Shown here: piece by piece, positions 1 to 11,206 of the stretch
How the letters are laid out: each line of letters begins with the position of its first letter
Position numbering within the stretch: the first letter of the stretch is position 1
Origin: Ephydatia muelleri
Taxonomy: Eukaryota; Porifera; Demospongiae; Spongillida; Spongillidae
Assembly: GCA_013339895.1 (NCBI GenBank)
Contig: JABACO010000024.1
Location: forward strand, 3,396,387 to 3,460,386
Reading direction: 5' to 3'
Length of the DNA: 64,000 nt
Made by a program: the position numbers and the translations under genes
The notes under the pieces: model-generated
The model's input: the letters and a program-made list of their open reading frames with translations, nothing else
Databases searched by the model: none
What the model was told of the DNA's origin: nothing

Positions 1-1149
1 CGCCACAGTGGCCGCCTCCGCCGGAGTGTTGTTTTCTCTTCAGGATCGCTCTCTTCCTCAGACATCATCGATGGTTTCACATTTTTCCAAAGCGAAACTT
101 CCTCTTCGCCTTGTAGGTTAGCACATCTTTTCTCCCACAACTATGTTTGATTAACCCAAGTGAGCTACGATGCCCGCATATACACACACAATCACTATAA
201 CTTACTCTTTGTTGACGTGACCGTTTCAATCGGCGCTTCGAATGTTTATCCTTGTCACGTTGCGCTCTATTCAGAGTGCGCTTATACACCGCAACACCAG
301 CTTAGTAGTGGGAAATGTATTATGTGTAACTCAAAACCAACGCATGCACAAATTACCTTTGATTATAGCAAACTGTTCTTTTTTCGAATTCATTAGCTAC
401 TAAGGATACAATTTTTTGGTTGTGTTCACTTTCAATTCTGATCAGAATATTAAGCTGCATTACTTGAAATGCACTATACATATTGAGACCTACCCTTCAT
501 CAAGTTTCAACTGCTGCTCTTCGTCTGAAGCTAGCTTCTGGTAAACTTCACGAATGCGGCTCTGCATGCAATGATACAAATATAAAGTCATGCATATGTA
601 CTCATGAATGTACCTGAATTTCAAGTCGGATTTTGCGGGTTCGTGGCCGTGGAGTGCTTTTACAGTTCTTTTGAGTATGAGAATCTGTCTCTACGCTCGG
701 TATATTTTCCAGAGATACATGTAAATGAGCAATATCCGCTTCGCTTTTGGTCACCCTTGTTGATAGTAACTGAAGACTTCGTTGCACTTCATTCATTTCG
801 TTCAATATATTTGTTTGCATGCTAGTTATCAGTTCGTGGATTGATTCCTTGAGTTGATTCACATCATTTATACATTCGCACCGCGTTGGCAAAACCTCCC
901 CCGGGAGCCACAATCGTCCCACTGCATCTGATGGTCTACTCACACGAGAAGTTCCGTAAAAACTACTTGGTTCGATCCCGTCTTCAGCTATCCGTCGTGG
1001 TTGAGATTGTCCGAGCTGATACCATGCATGCAAGTACAAGCATTTATAAACGTAAAAGTACTAGCAAAGCACTTTTAGCTTACCATTTCTGCTCTTTCAG
1101 GGGTTGTATTAGCAAGTGGAGTGCGACGGCCACGGCCACGAGAAGACAT
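1..1149 (-). CDS. Transposon accessory gene, partial (runs off left edge)
   Basis: This is a spliced reading frame on the minus strand. The start is at 1149, with an Arg/Gly-rich N-terminus (MSSRGRGRR). Exon 1 is 1084-1149, exon 2 is 614-1015 (134 codons, with a predicted coiled coil around HELITSMQ...LSTRVTKSEADIAHL) and exon 3 is 494-561 (SRIREVYQKLASDEEQQ). A basic exon lies near 217-300 (RDKDKHSKRRLKRSRQQR) and a further exon runs from about 140 to the edge (SLWKNVKPSMMSEEESD, then a basic stretch). Exons 1-3 join in phase with GT/AG borders; the joins after exon 3 are less certain. I recognise the style, coiled coil then basic then MSEE acidic region, as the second, divergently transcribed gene of animal CACTA-like elements. 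That is recalled and inferred, not searched. Its start lies 74 bases from the start of the transposase on the other strand, so the two probably share a promoter. The molecular role is unknown. Confidence 0.6.
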
Positions 1150-1222
1150 TTGCAAACTTTTTGAATTTAAAAGCCACGTGCACGCGCGTGAGTTACTCAT
1201 GTTCTAATCTTCTTCACGTAGG

Positions 1223-4198
1223 ATGTCCACGATTGCGCGGAACAGAATTAGGTGTCCTAAATGTAACCAAAAACTGTCGTATTCCTCTTTTGTGCGGCAC
1301 AAGAATCCTTTGGTCTGCCCTTGTCCCTCTGCTGCTGGAGTAGAATCGATGCCCGTAGTGGACCATGGTCTCCAGCAGTACGAAACATCGATTGAAGCTC
1401 ATGACGCAAATGAACGCTTTGAAATGCAGTCGCAGTTACCTGCAAACAGTGACACTGATGACCAACCAGACACACTGATCAAAGGATCTAATTTCGATAC
1501 CCCTGAACAAGAAGTTTGTGTGGAAGATTCTGACGTTGTAGAAAGCGAAATACAAGTGTTTAATGACGTTGATGACAGTGAAACTCCGATATTTGTGCCC
1601 ACTGACACAGATACTGAAAGTAACAGCAATCAGGTAGCGACCTCAGAAAATGGCCATGAAAAGGTTCAAATTGTGACTACAAATGCAGCTACTGAGGCAA
1701 GTATTCAGGAATGTAAGTCAAAGAGTTCACTATACGATGCAATCATTCAGCCGCTAACTGTTGGTCTTTACATTTTTCACCTCGTTTTTAGAGTGTCTGA
1801 TAGAGGCATTAATTTTATTTTAGCACTTTTGCGTACAATTATAAAATCAATGGGCCAATTTTTGAGGAATGATTTGCTAATGTTACTATCCAGTCAAATC
1901 CCACAGAACATATATCAACTGACCAAAATACTTGGAACTAAAAAGCAAGATTTCCATTTATATGCTGTATGCCCAAAGTGTTCAATGTGTTATCCTTTAA
2001 CTACTAAATATACAACTGTGTTTAAATGTTCTGCCAAGGTTGGACACAGAGTGTGCAATGCTGAGGTCTATCGCAAAATTAAATGCAAAGGGACTTATAA
2101 ATTTGCTCCCAAAAAAGTATATGTGTACAATCCACTTATATCTTCTTTATGCAAGTTATTTAGTAGAAAAGAAATAATCACTGCATTGGAAGAATGGAGA
2201 CATAGGAATGTAACTGAAAATGAAATGTCTGACATTTATGATGGACGTGTGTGGAAAGAACTCTCTATTCCAGGAAAGTATCTTTCAAAACCAAATAATC
2301 TTTGTTTGAAACTAAATGTCGATTGGTTTAAACTTTACAAACATACTAATTACAGTGTTGGGATACTATATTTAGTTGTTGAAAATTTACCAAGAAATGT
2401 AAGATTTAATGTTGAGAATACAATTATTATGGGATGTATTCCTGGACCAAATGAACCTAAAAAAAACATCAATTCATTCATCAAGCCTCTTGTTGATGAG
2501 CTTTTAGAATTGTGGCATGGTGTTCAGATTAAATCCGGTTGTTTGTTTGGTGTTACATCTGTCAGATGCATGCTAACGTCAGTATCAGCTGACATACCAG
2601 CAACACGAAAACTTTGTGGTTTTTTTTCACATAGTGCAAAGCGGGGGTGTTCAAAATGTTTGAAAGTCTTTGAATATGAAAATTTTGGTTCTAAAGCTGA
2701 TTATTCTGGCTTTGACAGAAGCTTGTGCGCACCAAGAAACACTGCAGACCATGTAGATATATTGAATCAGATATCAAGGCTAAGTACTGCTACAGAAAAA
2801 GAGGAATTGCATAAAAATTGGGGGGTCAGATATTCTGAGCTACTTCGGTTGCCTTATTTTGACATAGTTCGTTACCATGTTGTTGACCCAATGCACAATT
2901 TACTCCTGGGTACAGCAAAGAACATGATGACCGTGTGGAAGGAGCAATCCCTTCTTTCAAAGCAAGATTATAATAATATGCAGGAAATTGTAGATGCTAT
3001 TCGAATACCTGCTCATCTAGGTAGAATCCCATATAAAATTCAGTCCAATATGTCTTCATTGACAGCTGACCAATGGAAAAACTGGGTTTTAGAGTATTCA
3101 ATGTTTGCAGTATATTCAATTCTACCTCCTGAACATGTAAAATGTTGGTCCAGGTTTGTGGAAGCGTGCTCATTGCTATTAAAGCCAGTTCTCACAGTTT
3201 CAGATGTGGAAAAGGGAGATGAGATACTGATAACATTTTGTAAGGAATATGAAACACTTTATGGGGCAAGCATGTGTACCCCAAACATGCACCTTCATTT
3301 ACATCTTAAAGACTCTCTACTGGACTATGGACCTGTGTATGCCTTTTGGTGTTTCCCTTTTGAACGCTATAATGGTATCTTTCAAAGTTTCCAGAAAAAT
3401 TGGATTTGCACTGAGTTACAAATAATGAACAAGTTTGTTAATTACCAACACTGTATAACATTGCAGAGCACTATTACAGATCAAGATGAAATCACGTGGC
3501 TTATGGATATGAATGGAGATAATTTCCACCAGGGATCTTTGCTGCAAACAAGAACAGATTCAAGTAAATTACACGCATACTACAAAAATGCAACATGCAG
3601 TCTTGATAAAATTGATACAACTGAAAGACATTTATACTCATCAGTATCTGCTAAATATGAGAGACTTTTTTCTTCTGAGGAAGTAAGGTGGCTTCACAGT
3701 GTTTACAATGCATTATATCCAAATTCAGAAATTGCTTACATCCCCATGGCTCATGAAGTGTTTTATGAAATTGACATATTTGGTGAACAATTCACATCAG
3801 TAAAATCCAAAGGAAATCACTCTCCTGTTGTTACTGCATTTTGGCCTGCAACATTACAGCAGAATGGCCCTAACTGTGAATTAAATGCTGGAGCTATTCA
3901 GTACTTTTTTTCCCATACCATTTCAATCATAATGCTGTGTGATGGAACAGTTGAACCACAACAAATTTCTCATCTATTTGCTCGTGTACATTGGTTTGAA
4001 AAGCATCCATGTCAGGAGGTATTACCTTATCCTCTTAAAGTTTTTGCCACCTTAACTAAAAACGGTGGATCATCTACATTTTTGCCTTTAAGCAGAATTA
4101 TGTCCCGTTGTGCAGTGTGTGATACAAGTGTGAAGTTTGACTTTGGAACAGATCATGTACTATTGCTCTGTCCAACGAACAAAAAAATCCATCTATAA
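1223..4198 (+). CDS. CACTA/EnSpm Tnp2-like transposase, 991 aa
   Basis: This is a long intact frame ending in TAA at 4196-4198. The N-terminus has a CPKC motif (residues 11-14) followed by an acidic, low-complexity region to about residue 160. Cysteine pairs occur near residues 250-290 (CPKCSMC and CNAEVYRKIKCKG). The central part has LKLNVDWFK and later SAKRGCSKC and VVDPMHNLLLGTAKNM, which is the hallmark block of Tnp2-type transposases. It is followed by HLHLHLKDSLLDYGPVYAF and FERYNG, as in the DUF4218-like region linked to these proteins. By family knowledge it would cut and paste the element. The first Asp of the catalytic set is probably in NVDW and the next in VDPMH; this assignment is inference. 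An AG sits just before the ATG (cacgtag-g-ATG), so an upstream non-coding exon is possible. The frame has no stops, so the copy may be young or domesticated. No terminal repeats were identified. Confidence 0.8.
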   Translation: MSTIARNRIRCPKCNQKLSYSSFVRHKNPLVCPCPSAAGVESMPVVDHGLQQYETSIEAHDANERFEMQSQLPANSDTDDQPDTLIKGSNFDTPEQEVCVEDSDVVESEIQVFNDVDDSETPIFVPTDTDTESNSNQVATSENGHEKVQIVTTNAATEASIQECKSKSSLYDAIIQPLTVGLYIFHLVFRVSDRGINFILALLRTIIKSMGQFLRNDLLMLLSSQIPQNIYQLTKILGTKKQDFHLYAVCPKCSMCYPLTTKYTTVFKCSAKVGHRVCNAEVYRKIKCKGTYKFAPKKVYVYNPLISSLCKLFSRKEIITALEEWRHRNVTENEMSDIYDGRVWKELSIPGKYLSKPNNLCLKLNVDWFKLYKHTNYSVGILYLVVENLPRNVRFNVENTIIMGCIPGPNEPKKNINSFIKPLVDELLELWHGVQIKSGCLFGVTSVRCMLTSVSADIPATRKLCGFFSHSAKRGCSKCLKVFEYENFGSKADYSGFDRSLCAPRNTADHVDILNQISRLSTATEKEELHKNWGVRYSELLRLPYFDIVRYHVVDPMHNLLLGTAKNMMTVWKEQSLLSKQDYNNMQEIVDAIRIPAHLGRIPYKIQSNMSSLTADQWKNWVLEYSMFAVYSILPPEHVKCWSRFVEACSLLLKPVLTVSDVEKGDEILITFCKEYETLYGASMCTPNMHLHLHLKDSLLDYGPVYAFWCFPFERYNGIFQSFQKNWICTELQIMNKFVNYQHCITLQSTITDQDEITWLMDMNGDNFHQGSLLQTRTDSSKLHAYYKNATCSLDKIDTTERHLYSSVSAKYERLFSSEEVRWLHSVYNALYPNSEIAYIPMAHEVFYEIDIFGEQFTSVKSKGNHSPVVTAFWPATLQQNGPNCELNAGAIQYFFSHTISIIMLCDGTVEPQQISHLFARVHWFEKHPCQEVLPYPLKVFATLTKNGGSSTFLPLSRIMSRCAVCDTSVKFDFGTDHVLLLCPTNKKIHL

Positions 4199-5897
4199 AC
4201 ACTCGAATGCATTGGCTCTGTGATATGTAATGTAAAATACATCTATGTGCATTTGTGTGTGTGATGTAAATATATGTTTTCTCAGTCATGACATGTGGTG
4301 TAACTGTGATCAGTTCTATGTCGACATAAATTACGATTCATCCACTTTTGCATTGCACTCGTTCGCCAATTGATTGGAATGTCTAGGATGTAGTGTGTGC
4401 GAAGTGAATTTATAAGTTATATCGATCTGTATAGCTAGGCTCGAATTCCGACTTCGGCATTGAAGTTCGGTTTGTACTGACTGTCGCATGCAAGGTATAA
4501 TTAAGTACTAAAGGCTAAGCGCCGGCTCCTTAGTAATTAGATGCTTGTTAACGCTTATACGAGAATTAATAACTTGCACACAAAGAATAGGTGAAACTTG
4601 AATATACACGGTGGTATGATATAAATATACTTACGGGGGTATATTTTTGTGCACTTCATTGTGCCTATATAAACAGTGACGTATTTAACACTTGCGGATT
4701 CTTGAATATACGCCGTCTTATATTTCAAATATAGTACTCAGGCGTATAGTTTGCGTATTTTCAAATATACGCAAAAATATATCGTATCGTATATCTAACT
4801 TTTTGCACTGTGGTGTACAAGCACGACAAAGGGGTTTCGTTCTAGAGGCAACGGAATTCTTTCCCCTTTCATTGCGACGGTTCCAGCTAACGCAACACGA
4901 AGCACTAGCGGGTACCTGACTGTGGCAAACTCACAATGCAGGCCAACCTGACCGATTCTTGTGATAATATGCACAGTACGTCCTACAACTCCCTGCAGCA
5001 CACACACTCACGCTCGGTAGCTTGTGGAATACACTGCGCACAAGAACACCTCAATGTATTCCCAGCTCGGCTCGCAGGTGGTTTAAGTTATCTTCGATAC
5101 AGCTATCGTCGGTACTGTCTTAGACATGGACTCTTCGTGTAGGGTCAAATGAGTACTGCCATCATTAATATATGACTACAATAATACTTCGTATTGATTA
5201 ATAATTGGACCAAGTGACGCGCTATGAAGTAAAACTTTGTAAGCTTATATCGTTAAAAGTAAACATGCTAAAGGCATACAACTTGGAGTATAAGCCCATC
5301 ACATAGAGTATATTCATTTTAAGTAAAATAAAATACGATAAAAGCGGGCCCATGTCAGCCTCCCTTAAGTTTATTTGTCCGGTAAGATTCAGAAAGGTTT
5401 CTACTGGGACTTATGTAGTCCATAGTAATTTCAAGACACTACTGTCACATCTTCAGTTCCGTATTTGATTCCTTACGGTTAAGGTTATCTCAGCGTGACG
5501 TCATCGTGCATGCAATATTACATCGAGTTTAATGAGGACAGAAATACTATGCATTAATAAGCCACAAGTAATTTTTCGTGATCACGTGGACATAATGCAC
5601 TCGGATTACATAAACCACATGCTACATCCCATAAAGTGTTTTGAATAGACCCCTTGTTAAGAAGAACTACACCTGTGGGATAGAGGAAGCTATATCTGTT
5701 TTCGCGTGTGTGATTGGAGTTTTGAAATACAGAGATTTGATTTGACCGTCGCGTACAGTATAGCGCGCTGTATTACATGTATGGCCGACACGACGATCGT
5801 CCGATTCTAATTAGGAGGAGGAAAACTGATCCATCTGCCAACTCCCCCAGTTTTCCCACATTTCCCACATTCCTACAATTTCCCCACAGTCTCTAAA
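4199..5897. other. Transposon 3' flank and non-coding spacer
   Basis: No gene is recognised. From about 4590 to 4800 there are repeated short motifs of the type TATACGC / AATATAC in both orientations. These are compatible with sub-terminal repeats of the adjoining CACTA-like element, but no clear CACTA end or target duplication was found. The 4810-5150 stretch is less AT-rich and has short open frames without recognisable domains. Confidence 0.3.
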
Positions 5898-6023
5898 ATG
5901 GCACTAAAGTATCTGGCTATTCCAGCATCAGGTACACCATCAGAGCGAACTAAACTAATACTTGTACGAAAAGATGGAGAATGGCTCTTCCCGGCTAGAA
6001 AGAGGCTGTTACGTTCTGTTTAA
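5898..6023 (+). pseudogene. hAT transposase C-terminal remnant
   Basis: A 41-codon frame begins MALKYLAIPASGTPSER, which matches the conserved start of the hAT dimerisation domain (YLAIPA-x-S-x-PSER). The following residues have drifted away from the family and the frame stops early. No other transposase domain lies upstream in frame, so this is a decayed fragment. The identification rests on this single short motif. Confidence 0.55.
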
Positions 6024-6140
6024 ACTTTAAATATACCTTTCCTAGGTGTTTATACCTACAATTAAGCTGTTCTTGTTATTCAAACAAAATTCATTTTTAT
6101 TTACACGCAATTTTACTGATGAAGCGTACATGTAATAGCT

Positions 6141-6927
6141 TTGGCATACTTTACGTAAAGTATAGAATACTATACATTCTTTACGTAAACTTTACTTGAC
6201 ATGTTTACGTAAACCAATAGATAATGCAAAATTCACATGACAGAGAAGTGTATACACAATTTGGAACTCGAACTCAGCTATGTATCGTTAATCATTACAT
6301 CATTATCACTATCACATTCATTTTGAGACTCGTCACTACTGTCAGACAAAGATTCTTCCATCATCATTCTGGCAAAGTCAGCTTCCTTCTGCAATAAAGC
6401 CTCAATAGCTGCATTTCGTTCAAGTGCAAGCACTTCAGGCAGCACCCGGGCGCACAACACTCACGCTACGCCACTGACTTCAGGGGTGCCGATGTACGAA
6501 CAGGAGGGTTGATTCTTCCAGCTGCTGGATGGCCCAGGAAGGCATCCATTAGGCTGTGTGCTGCCATCAATCACGATAACGCTAGGCCTACAGCTGTCTT
6601 TGGCTGTAGGCAGTAGTGACTTCGTTTCACTACACACATTCGCGCAGCTTCGCAGGTGGGATGCCCAACGCTCAACACTGTCAGAAGGGACAATCTTCCG
6701 ACACTTTTTGCACTCGTGTTTTTTGGGGCCATGATGCAAAAAAGACTCGCGGGCTACTTTCTTTTGCATCTCGCTTAGGGACATTTTTATTGTACTTGAA
6801 TGAGCAATTATCCTTATATCCGAATATACGGTATGCATCCACTGTGTACGTAAAGCAAAATAAAGCGCTTAAAACTTTTACGTAAAGTTTACGTAAATTT
6901 TTTTTTACGTAAAGTGTAAAGTGCCAA
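6141..6927 (-). mobile_element. Short DNA transposon with TTTACGTAAA ends and a BED-like finger
   Basis: Both ends carry imperfect inverted repeats starting TTGGCA, with several copies of TTTACGTAAA / GTAAAGTTTACGTAAA just inside (6150-6216 and 6845-6915). Between them the minus strand has a frame at 6461-6838 with a possible BED-type zinc finger (KKHECKKCRK...HLRSC). It is continued after one TGA by an acidic tail (6278-6460, SLSDSSDESQNECDSD). A short element with finger and tail but no catalytic core suggests an internally deleted hAT-like transposon. No clean target duplication was found. Confidence 0.45.
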
Positions 6928-8425
6928 CACTAACATGTAAGCTTGTACAGGTCATTAATTCCCAGCCCTTAACGGTTGACCGCTGACCGTGACCGCCAAA
7001 CTCGAGATTTGACGGTTTGGGCGGTCAGAAATGGCCGTGACCGTGTCGGATAGGCTGCTAATGGTTGGCCGTGGCCGTGATCGGGAAGGATTGATGCCGG
7101 CCATTGCTGGCCGTGACCGTGACCGTCAGGGGTCTAATCCGGTCAGCCGGCCGTCCGGGATTTGTTCCAATTAGTCAGCCGCGGCAACACTGATCTTAAC
7201 TAAGGTACTTAGTCATTATGAGTTTGCGCAACAATAAGTGTTTATTCGTTCTGTCAGAGATAAAATATAGAGGGATTGGAAACAGGTCACGTGCGCCATA
7301 CAGTAGCGCGGGCAATGCTGGCTGGTGTGAGTCACACCTTTGTTAGAGGCTTGAAGGGGGACTTATTCAGCAAAAAATGGTAAAGTGGTCACTTTTTGCG
7401 CGACAACTGTACTTTTTTACTAGTCAAATTCATAGTTTGGACAGTTTAGAGCATTACTTTGCTAATTACTTGGTGTAGTGTTGCATCTGATGCGCGATAA
7501 ATCATTTTGTACGCCATTTTGGCATCTTCTATCTTTGTGTACCTCCATCGCCTTCCCTGAGTGACCAATATCGCTTATTTTGTCAAAACTGAGTGATCTC
7601 GCAGTATTGTATTGTATGGAAGAGGAATCATAGCGTCGCGTCGTTCCAAAGCTTCGTTGTGCGAGTTTGGATAGGTCTAGTTTGTGTACCTTTGCCGCCT
7701 TTTTAAAGCAAAAGAGCCAATTTGAAGTAGTGGATTTCTTATGTAGATAGGTTGGCGTATTGCATGCGTGCCGTTTTATTGAGATTGACCATTTGGTGTG
7801 TCCTGTGTGCCTTTTCAAAGGGCGATGGGCAGACGATTTAGATTAAGTGACCCTCGCAAAAATGAGGAGCGAAAGGAAAAAACGGGCCCTTCTTGTATCA
7901 TTTCCACGTGCAACCCTAGTGGTGAATATGCCACATGGCATTTTACTGTCATCGCCCCTACCAACTCCTTCAGAACAGATTCACATGACACCTTCATGGT
8001 TGATATCCTTACCAGTATCTTCCTTTCTAAGTGGACCAGTTCTGTCAGTTGTTCAGCTGGGCATGAGGCTATCAAAAATACCATTGCCTCCACTTTGGGT
8101 CTTAACTTCCTCGTCTCCCCTTGTTGTGCAATGTTACATCTCAAAGTACCCATGCAGCTACATGTATAGCAATGAGGGTTCAGTCTAACAAGTGCCTGGA
8201 TGGAAAATTATAAGAAGCAGGAAATGAAACTGACCCAAAAATCTAAAGGACTAAGAAAACAACTTGTATAACATTTGCATGTACAAGTAGAATCCTCTGG
8301 CAGAATGTGTGTGTGGCTGGCAGCATCACCGTTATATGGCTTCATTCCTGCTCTGCCCGCGTTAATTAGTGTTGATAAGCCTTGTTTCCAATCCCTCTAT
8401 ATATTATCTCTGGTTCTGTCACGTA
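6928..8425. other. Spacer with GGCCGTGACCGTG repeats
   Basis: From 6970 to 7160 there are interspersed and inverted copies of a GC-rich motif, GGCCGTGACCGTG / GACCGCCAAAC, that can fold on itself. The rest up to 8425 contains overlapping open frames on both strands (7462-7818 minus, 7798-8188 plus) without recognisable domains. I see no supported gene. Confidence 0.3.
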
Positions 8426-9391
8426 CAGGGGCGGATTCGGGGGGGGGGGGGGGGGGGGGGGGGGGGCGTGTCTTTGGATCCCCCGTTGGCACCAAGTAAT
8501 GAATGATTAATTACAGCGTGGTTAATTAAATCAGTTATCTTTTACCGCGAAATAAAGCGATCGAAAGGGCCGAGCCGTTCCATCGGATGTATGCGCGTCA
8601 ATACAATGGATCTCAGATCCTTTTTCTCAGGAAACCGTTAGTAAGTAAACTTAATTTATGTCTGCCAAACATATAATATTAAACGCTCGATACACATGTG
8701 TATTTGTATGTCATTTAGATAAGCTGCTGGTCACGGTGAAGCTTCGGGTGCACACATGGCGTTACGTTTATTACTGAGCAGCAGGAACCACAGCAGTGTG
8801 AAGAGCAAGACACAATTGTTCCCGTGGATTTGCGTCATTTGCCCAATGAAGAAGACTCATGCCCAAGTGAGACTGTCAGAGCAAAACAGCTTGATACACC
8901 TACAAAGGCTCGACGTTTTGTTGACAAGGATTACTTTCCAAACATTTATGTAATCCTTGTCATATCGGCTACTCTGCCAGTAACTAGTTGTGAGTGTGAA
9001 AGGACAATTAGCATGCTAAAGTTGCTGAAGGCATCTCTTCGAAGCACTATGCATGGGTAATGACAGATTAAATGGTTTGGCATTGATGCTGATTCATAGA
9101 GATGTGGAGTTGAATTCCAGATGCGGTGGTTGAAGAGTTTTCTCGTCGTTTCCACGCAGGCTTTTGTTAATTAACCCATTTTCAGAGTAAAGATGCCGTC
9201 GCCGAAATTAAATTGTTTTGGAACAGTATCTTTGTGTAATTTTCATGCCAAATACATGGAAAACTAAAAAAGCGGCGCCACGGGTGGGGGCACGCCCCCT
9301 CCCGTACCACCCCCCCCCCCTTCATGAATTTAATCTTAGACACCCCCCCCCCCCCCCCCCCCCCCGTCCAGAATTCCTGGATCCGCCCCTG
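8426..9391 (+). mobile_element. hAT deletion derivative with inverted ends and 5-bp target duplication
   Basis: The element starts CAGGGGCGGATTC at 8426 and ends GGATCCGCCCCTG at 9391. ACGTA flanks both sides (8421-8425 and 9392-9396). Just inside the left end is a run of about 26 G. The right end has runs of C at about 9310-9319 and 9344-9365, so the inverted repeat includes the homopolymer. The interior keeps only the 3' part of a transposase. The CAGGGGCGGAT ends are typical of hAT elements. A 5-bp rather than 8-bp duplication is unusual for the superfamily but known for some branches. Confidence 0.8.
8824..9143 (+). pseudogene. hAT transposase dimerisation domain, broken
   Basis: The frame at 8824-9060 reads through KARRFVDKDYFPNIYVIL, TLPVTSCECERTISMLK and LLKASLRSTM. 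This is the hAT C-terminal dimerisation domain, of the subfamily related to ZMYM1 / P52rIPK-like proteins. After MHG it hits TAA, while the next frame continues with DRLNGLALMLIHRDVELNS, so a one-base frameshift separates the two halves. The DDE-type catalytic region and the N-terminal finger are absent from the element. Confidence 0.75.
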
Positions 9392-10637
9392 ACGTATTCA
9401 GTTGTTGCGCGCGTAGGTGCTAGTTATATTTTCGTACTATTCCTGATCATCGGTAAGCACTGTATCGGTGAAGATACATGTATGTGTAGAACTGTATCGC
9501 AAAATCAATAGATTACTAGACCATGGCCAAGCAAATTACACAGTAAGTTCAAGTATGATGCGCAAAACCGGTCAAATAGGTAGAAATATCCTACGTTGTG
9601 ATAAAGTTAGCTCATCTTGCTCTGTGTTTATAAATGCAGAATCGTTTCCGCGTAATGGGAAGGAAATGAAATGTATGACTAATTATAAATCCAGCGCCTT
9701 ACAACTCAGTAATAGAAACTGTGATTCTCAGTGTAAGAAGCATTGTGCAGAGGACATTTCAGAATATTTAAATAAATCGAAATGTTGAAAAAACATTTGT
9801 TAGGTCCCTGTTAGAGGAAACGATCCCATAAAATCCCATACAGGAATAGAACATGTATGCGTGTGTGATGTATAATCTTGTCGCTCATAATACAGCCTCA
9901 AAAATAACATCTCAAAACAGCACGCGCGCGTACTATAGGAGCAATTGCTTCATAGTTTTTATTAGATGATCTGCACTGACTTCACGGAAGCTAAGCAGAG
10001 AACATGCATAAACGGAGCTAACTATAAAGACGAGAGAAACAGTATTTAGTGGGGGGAACGCCTATCCTTGGGCCAGGCATATGTGCATGTCCACGATAAC
10101 TCGATGGACCAAACGTTCAGTCAAAAATCATAATAGTACATATATACATGTATGACGCACTGACGTGTGTTGTGATAGTTCGGTACCTGCTTGTTCACAC
10201 TATACATGTACTTGTGTGCCGTATATCTAGTATGGTAATAGCATACCAAAGGCAGCACTGGAGTATCATAATTATGAAATATCATTATATGTGTAGAAGG
10301 CTATAGCAATTGTATCATGGGGTACATGTTAGGCGCAGTTGTGTGAACATTTATGTGATCCCAACCATCGCTCACACTGATCAGAGGTGCACCTGTGCTG
10401 TAGTATTCTGCTTAGTACTGTGATACTGTGACAGTGTGTATATACACTAAACATGATTCAAATCAGTAGCTACATGTCTATAAGTTGATTAAAATGGCTT
10501 AATTTTAAGAATCAAGTACAGGTATGATAACGTGTACACATTCACAGTATTGTACCTAGACTAAAGCAAAGATTAATACTATATGGCAATTCATTTGCAC
10601 TGAAGATTCCATTGATATGTACAGCCTCCTGATCGAC
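9392..10637. other. AT-rich spacer, no supported gene
   Basis: One plus-strand frame (9468-9788, 106 codons) has several cysteines but no recognisable motif, repeat or signal peptide. I do not call it a gene. No structured repeat was noticed. Confidence 0.3.
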
Positions 10638-11206
10638 CTAACAGTGAGAAAACCATTTAGTACAAGTCAACTCATCAGACTTGCATGCAATGAACATCGT
10701 ACCATCTGTATCATCTTGGAATGTATCAGTGGGAGCAGGTGAGTTACTCCATCCACTGCAAGTTGGTCCTCTATTCAACTGACACTGTTCACTTTTTTCA
10801 GTCTCCTGAAAACAGACTCTGCATGCCGATATATTAAGACTTGGTGAGATAATTTGTTCCTCAATTCTCCACTGATAAACGCATCCACCACCTCTATTAT
10901 CAGTGTCATCTTGGAAGGGAGCAGACCATGATGGGGAATTGGACCATCCACTGCAGCTGTTATTATTTTTATCGCACTGAGACGATCCCTCACTCTCTTT
11001 GAAGCAGACCCGGTATACCTTATCGTGCTGAGGAGTTCCGATCAATGTCCACTGATACTGGCACCCTCCTGGTCTGTTATCTGTATCATCACGAAACGGT
11101 GAGGTCCACAAAGGATTGGGATCTGATGATAGACTACTGCAGGTGTCACGACTATTCTGGCACTGATCGCTGCCTTCCATTTCCTTAAAGCATATCTTGA
11201 GCCCAG
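10638..11206 (-). CDS. Terminal exon of a cysteine-rich repeat protein
   Basis: The exon starts after an acceptor (ttcattaacag at 11207-11217 on the minus strand) with two bases of a split codon, and ends in TAG, giving about 188 residues. It encodes three successive copies of a roughly 57-residue unit: [IV]CF[KQ]E-x-E-x-S-x-QC, then CSGWSNSP, then PF[RQ]DDTDNR-x-GGC-x-YQW. The third copy degenerates after DDTDG. Regularly spaced cysteines suggest an extracellular, disulfide-bonded protein, but no signal peptide is visible because the 5' exons are not identified. I do not recognise the family. A possible upstream exon is 11413-11607, but it stops in frame and does not join. Confidence 0.6.

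Noticed and set aside
940-1015. A GGTTCGATCCCG box resembling the tRNA B box
   Set aside because: There is no A box at the right distance and no cloverleaf; the sequence is inside a coding exon of the accessory gene on the minus strand.
7462-8188. Overlapping open frames of 112-123 codons on both strands
   Set aside because: None shows a domain, splice support or codon bias that would favour one over the other.
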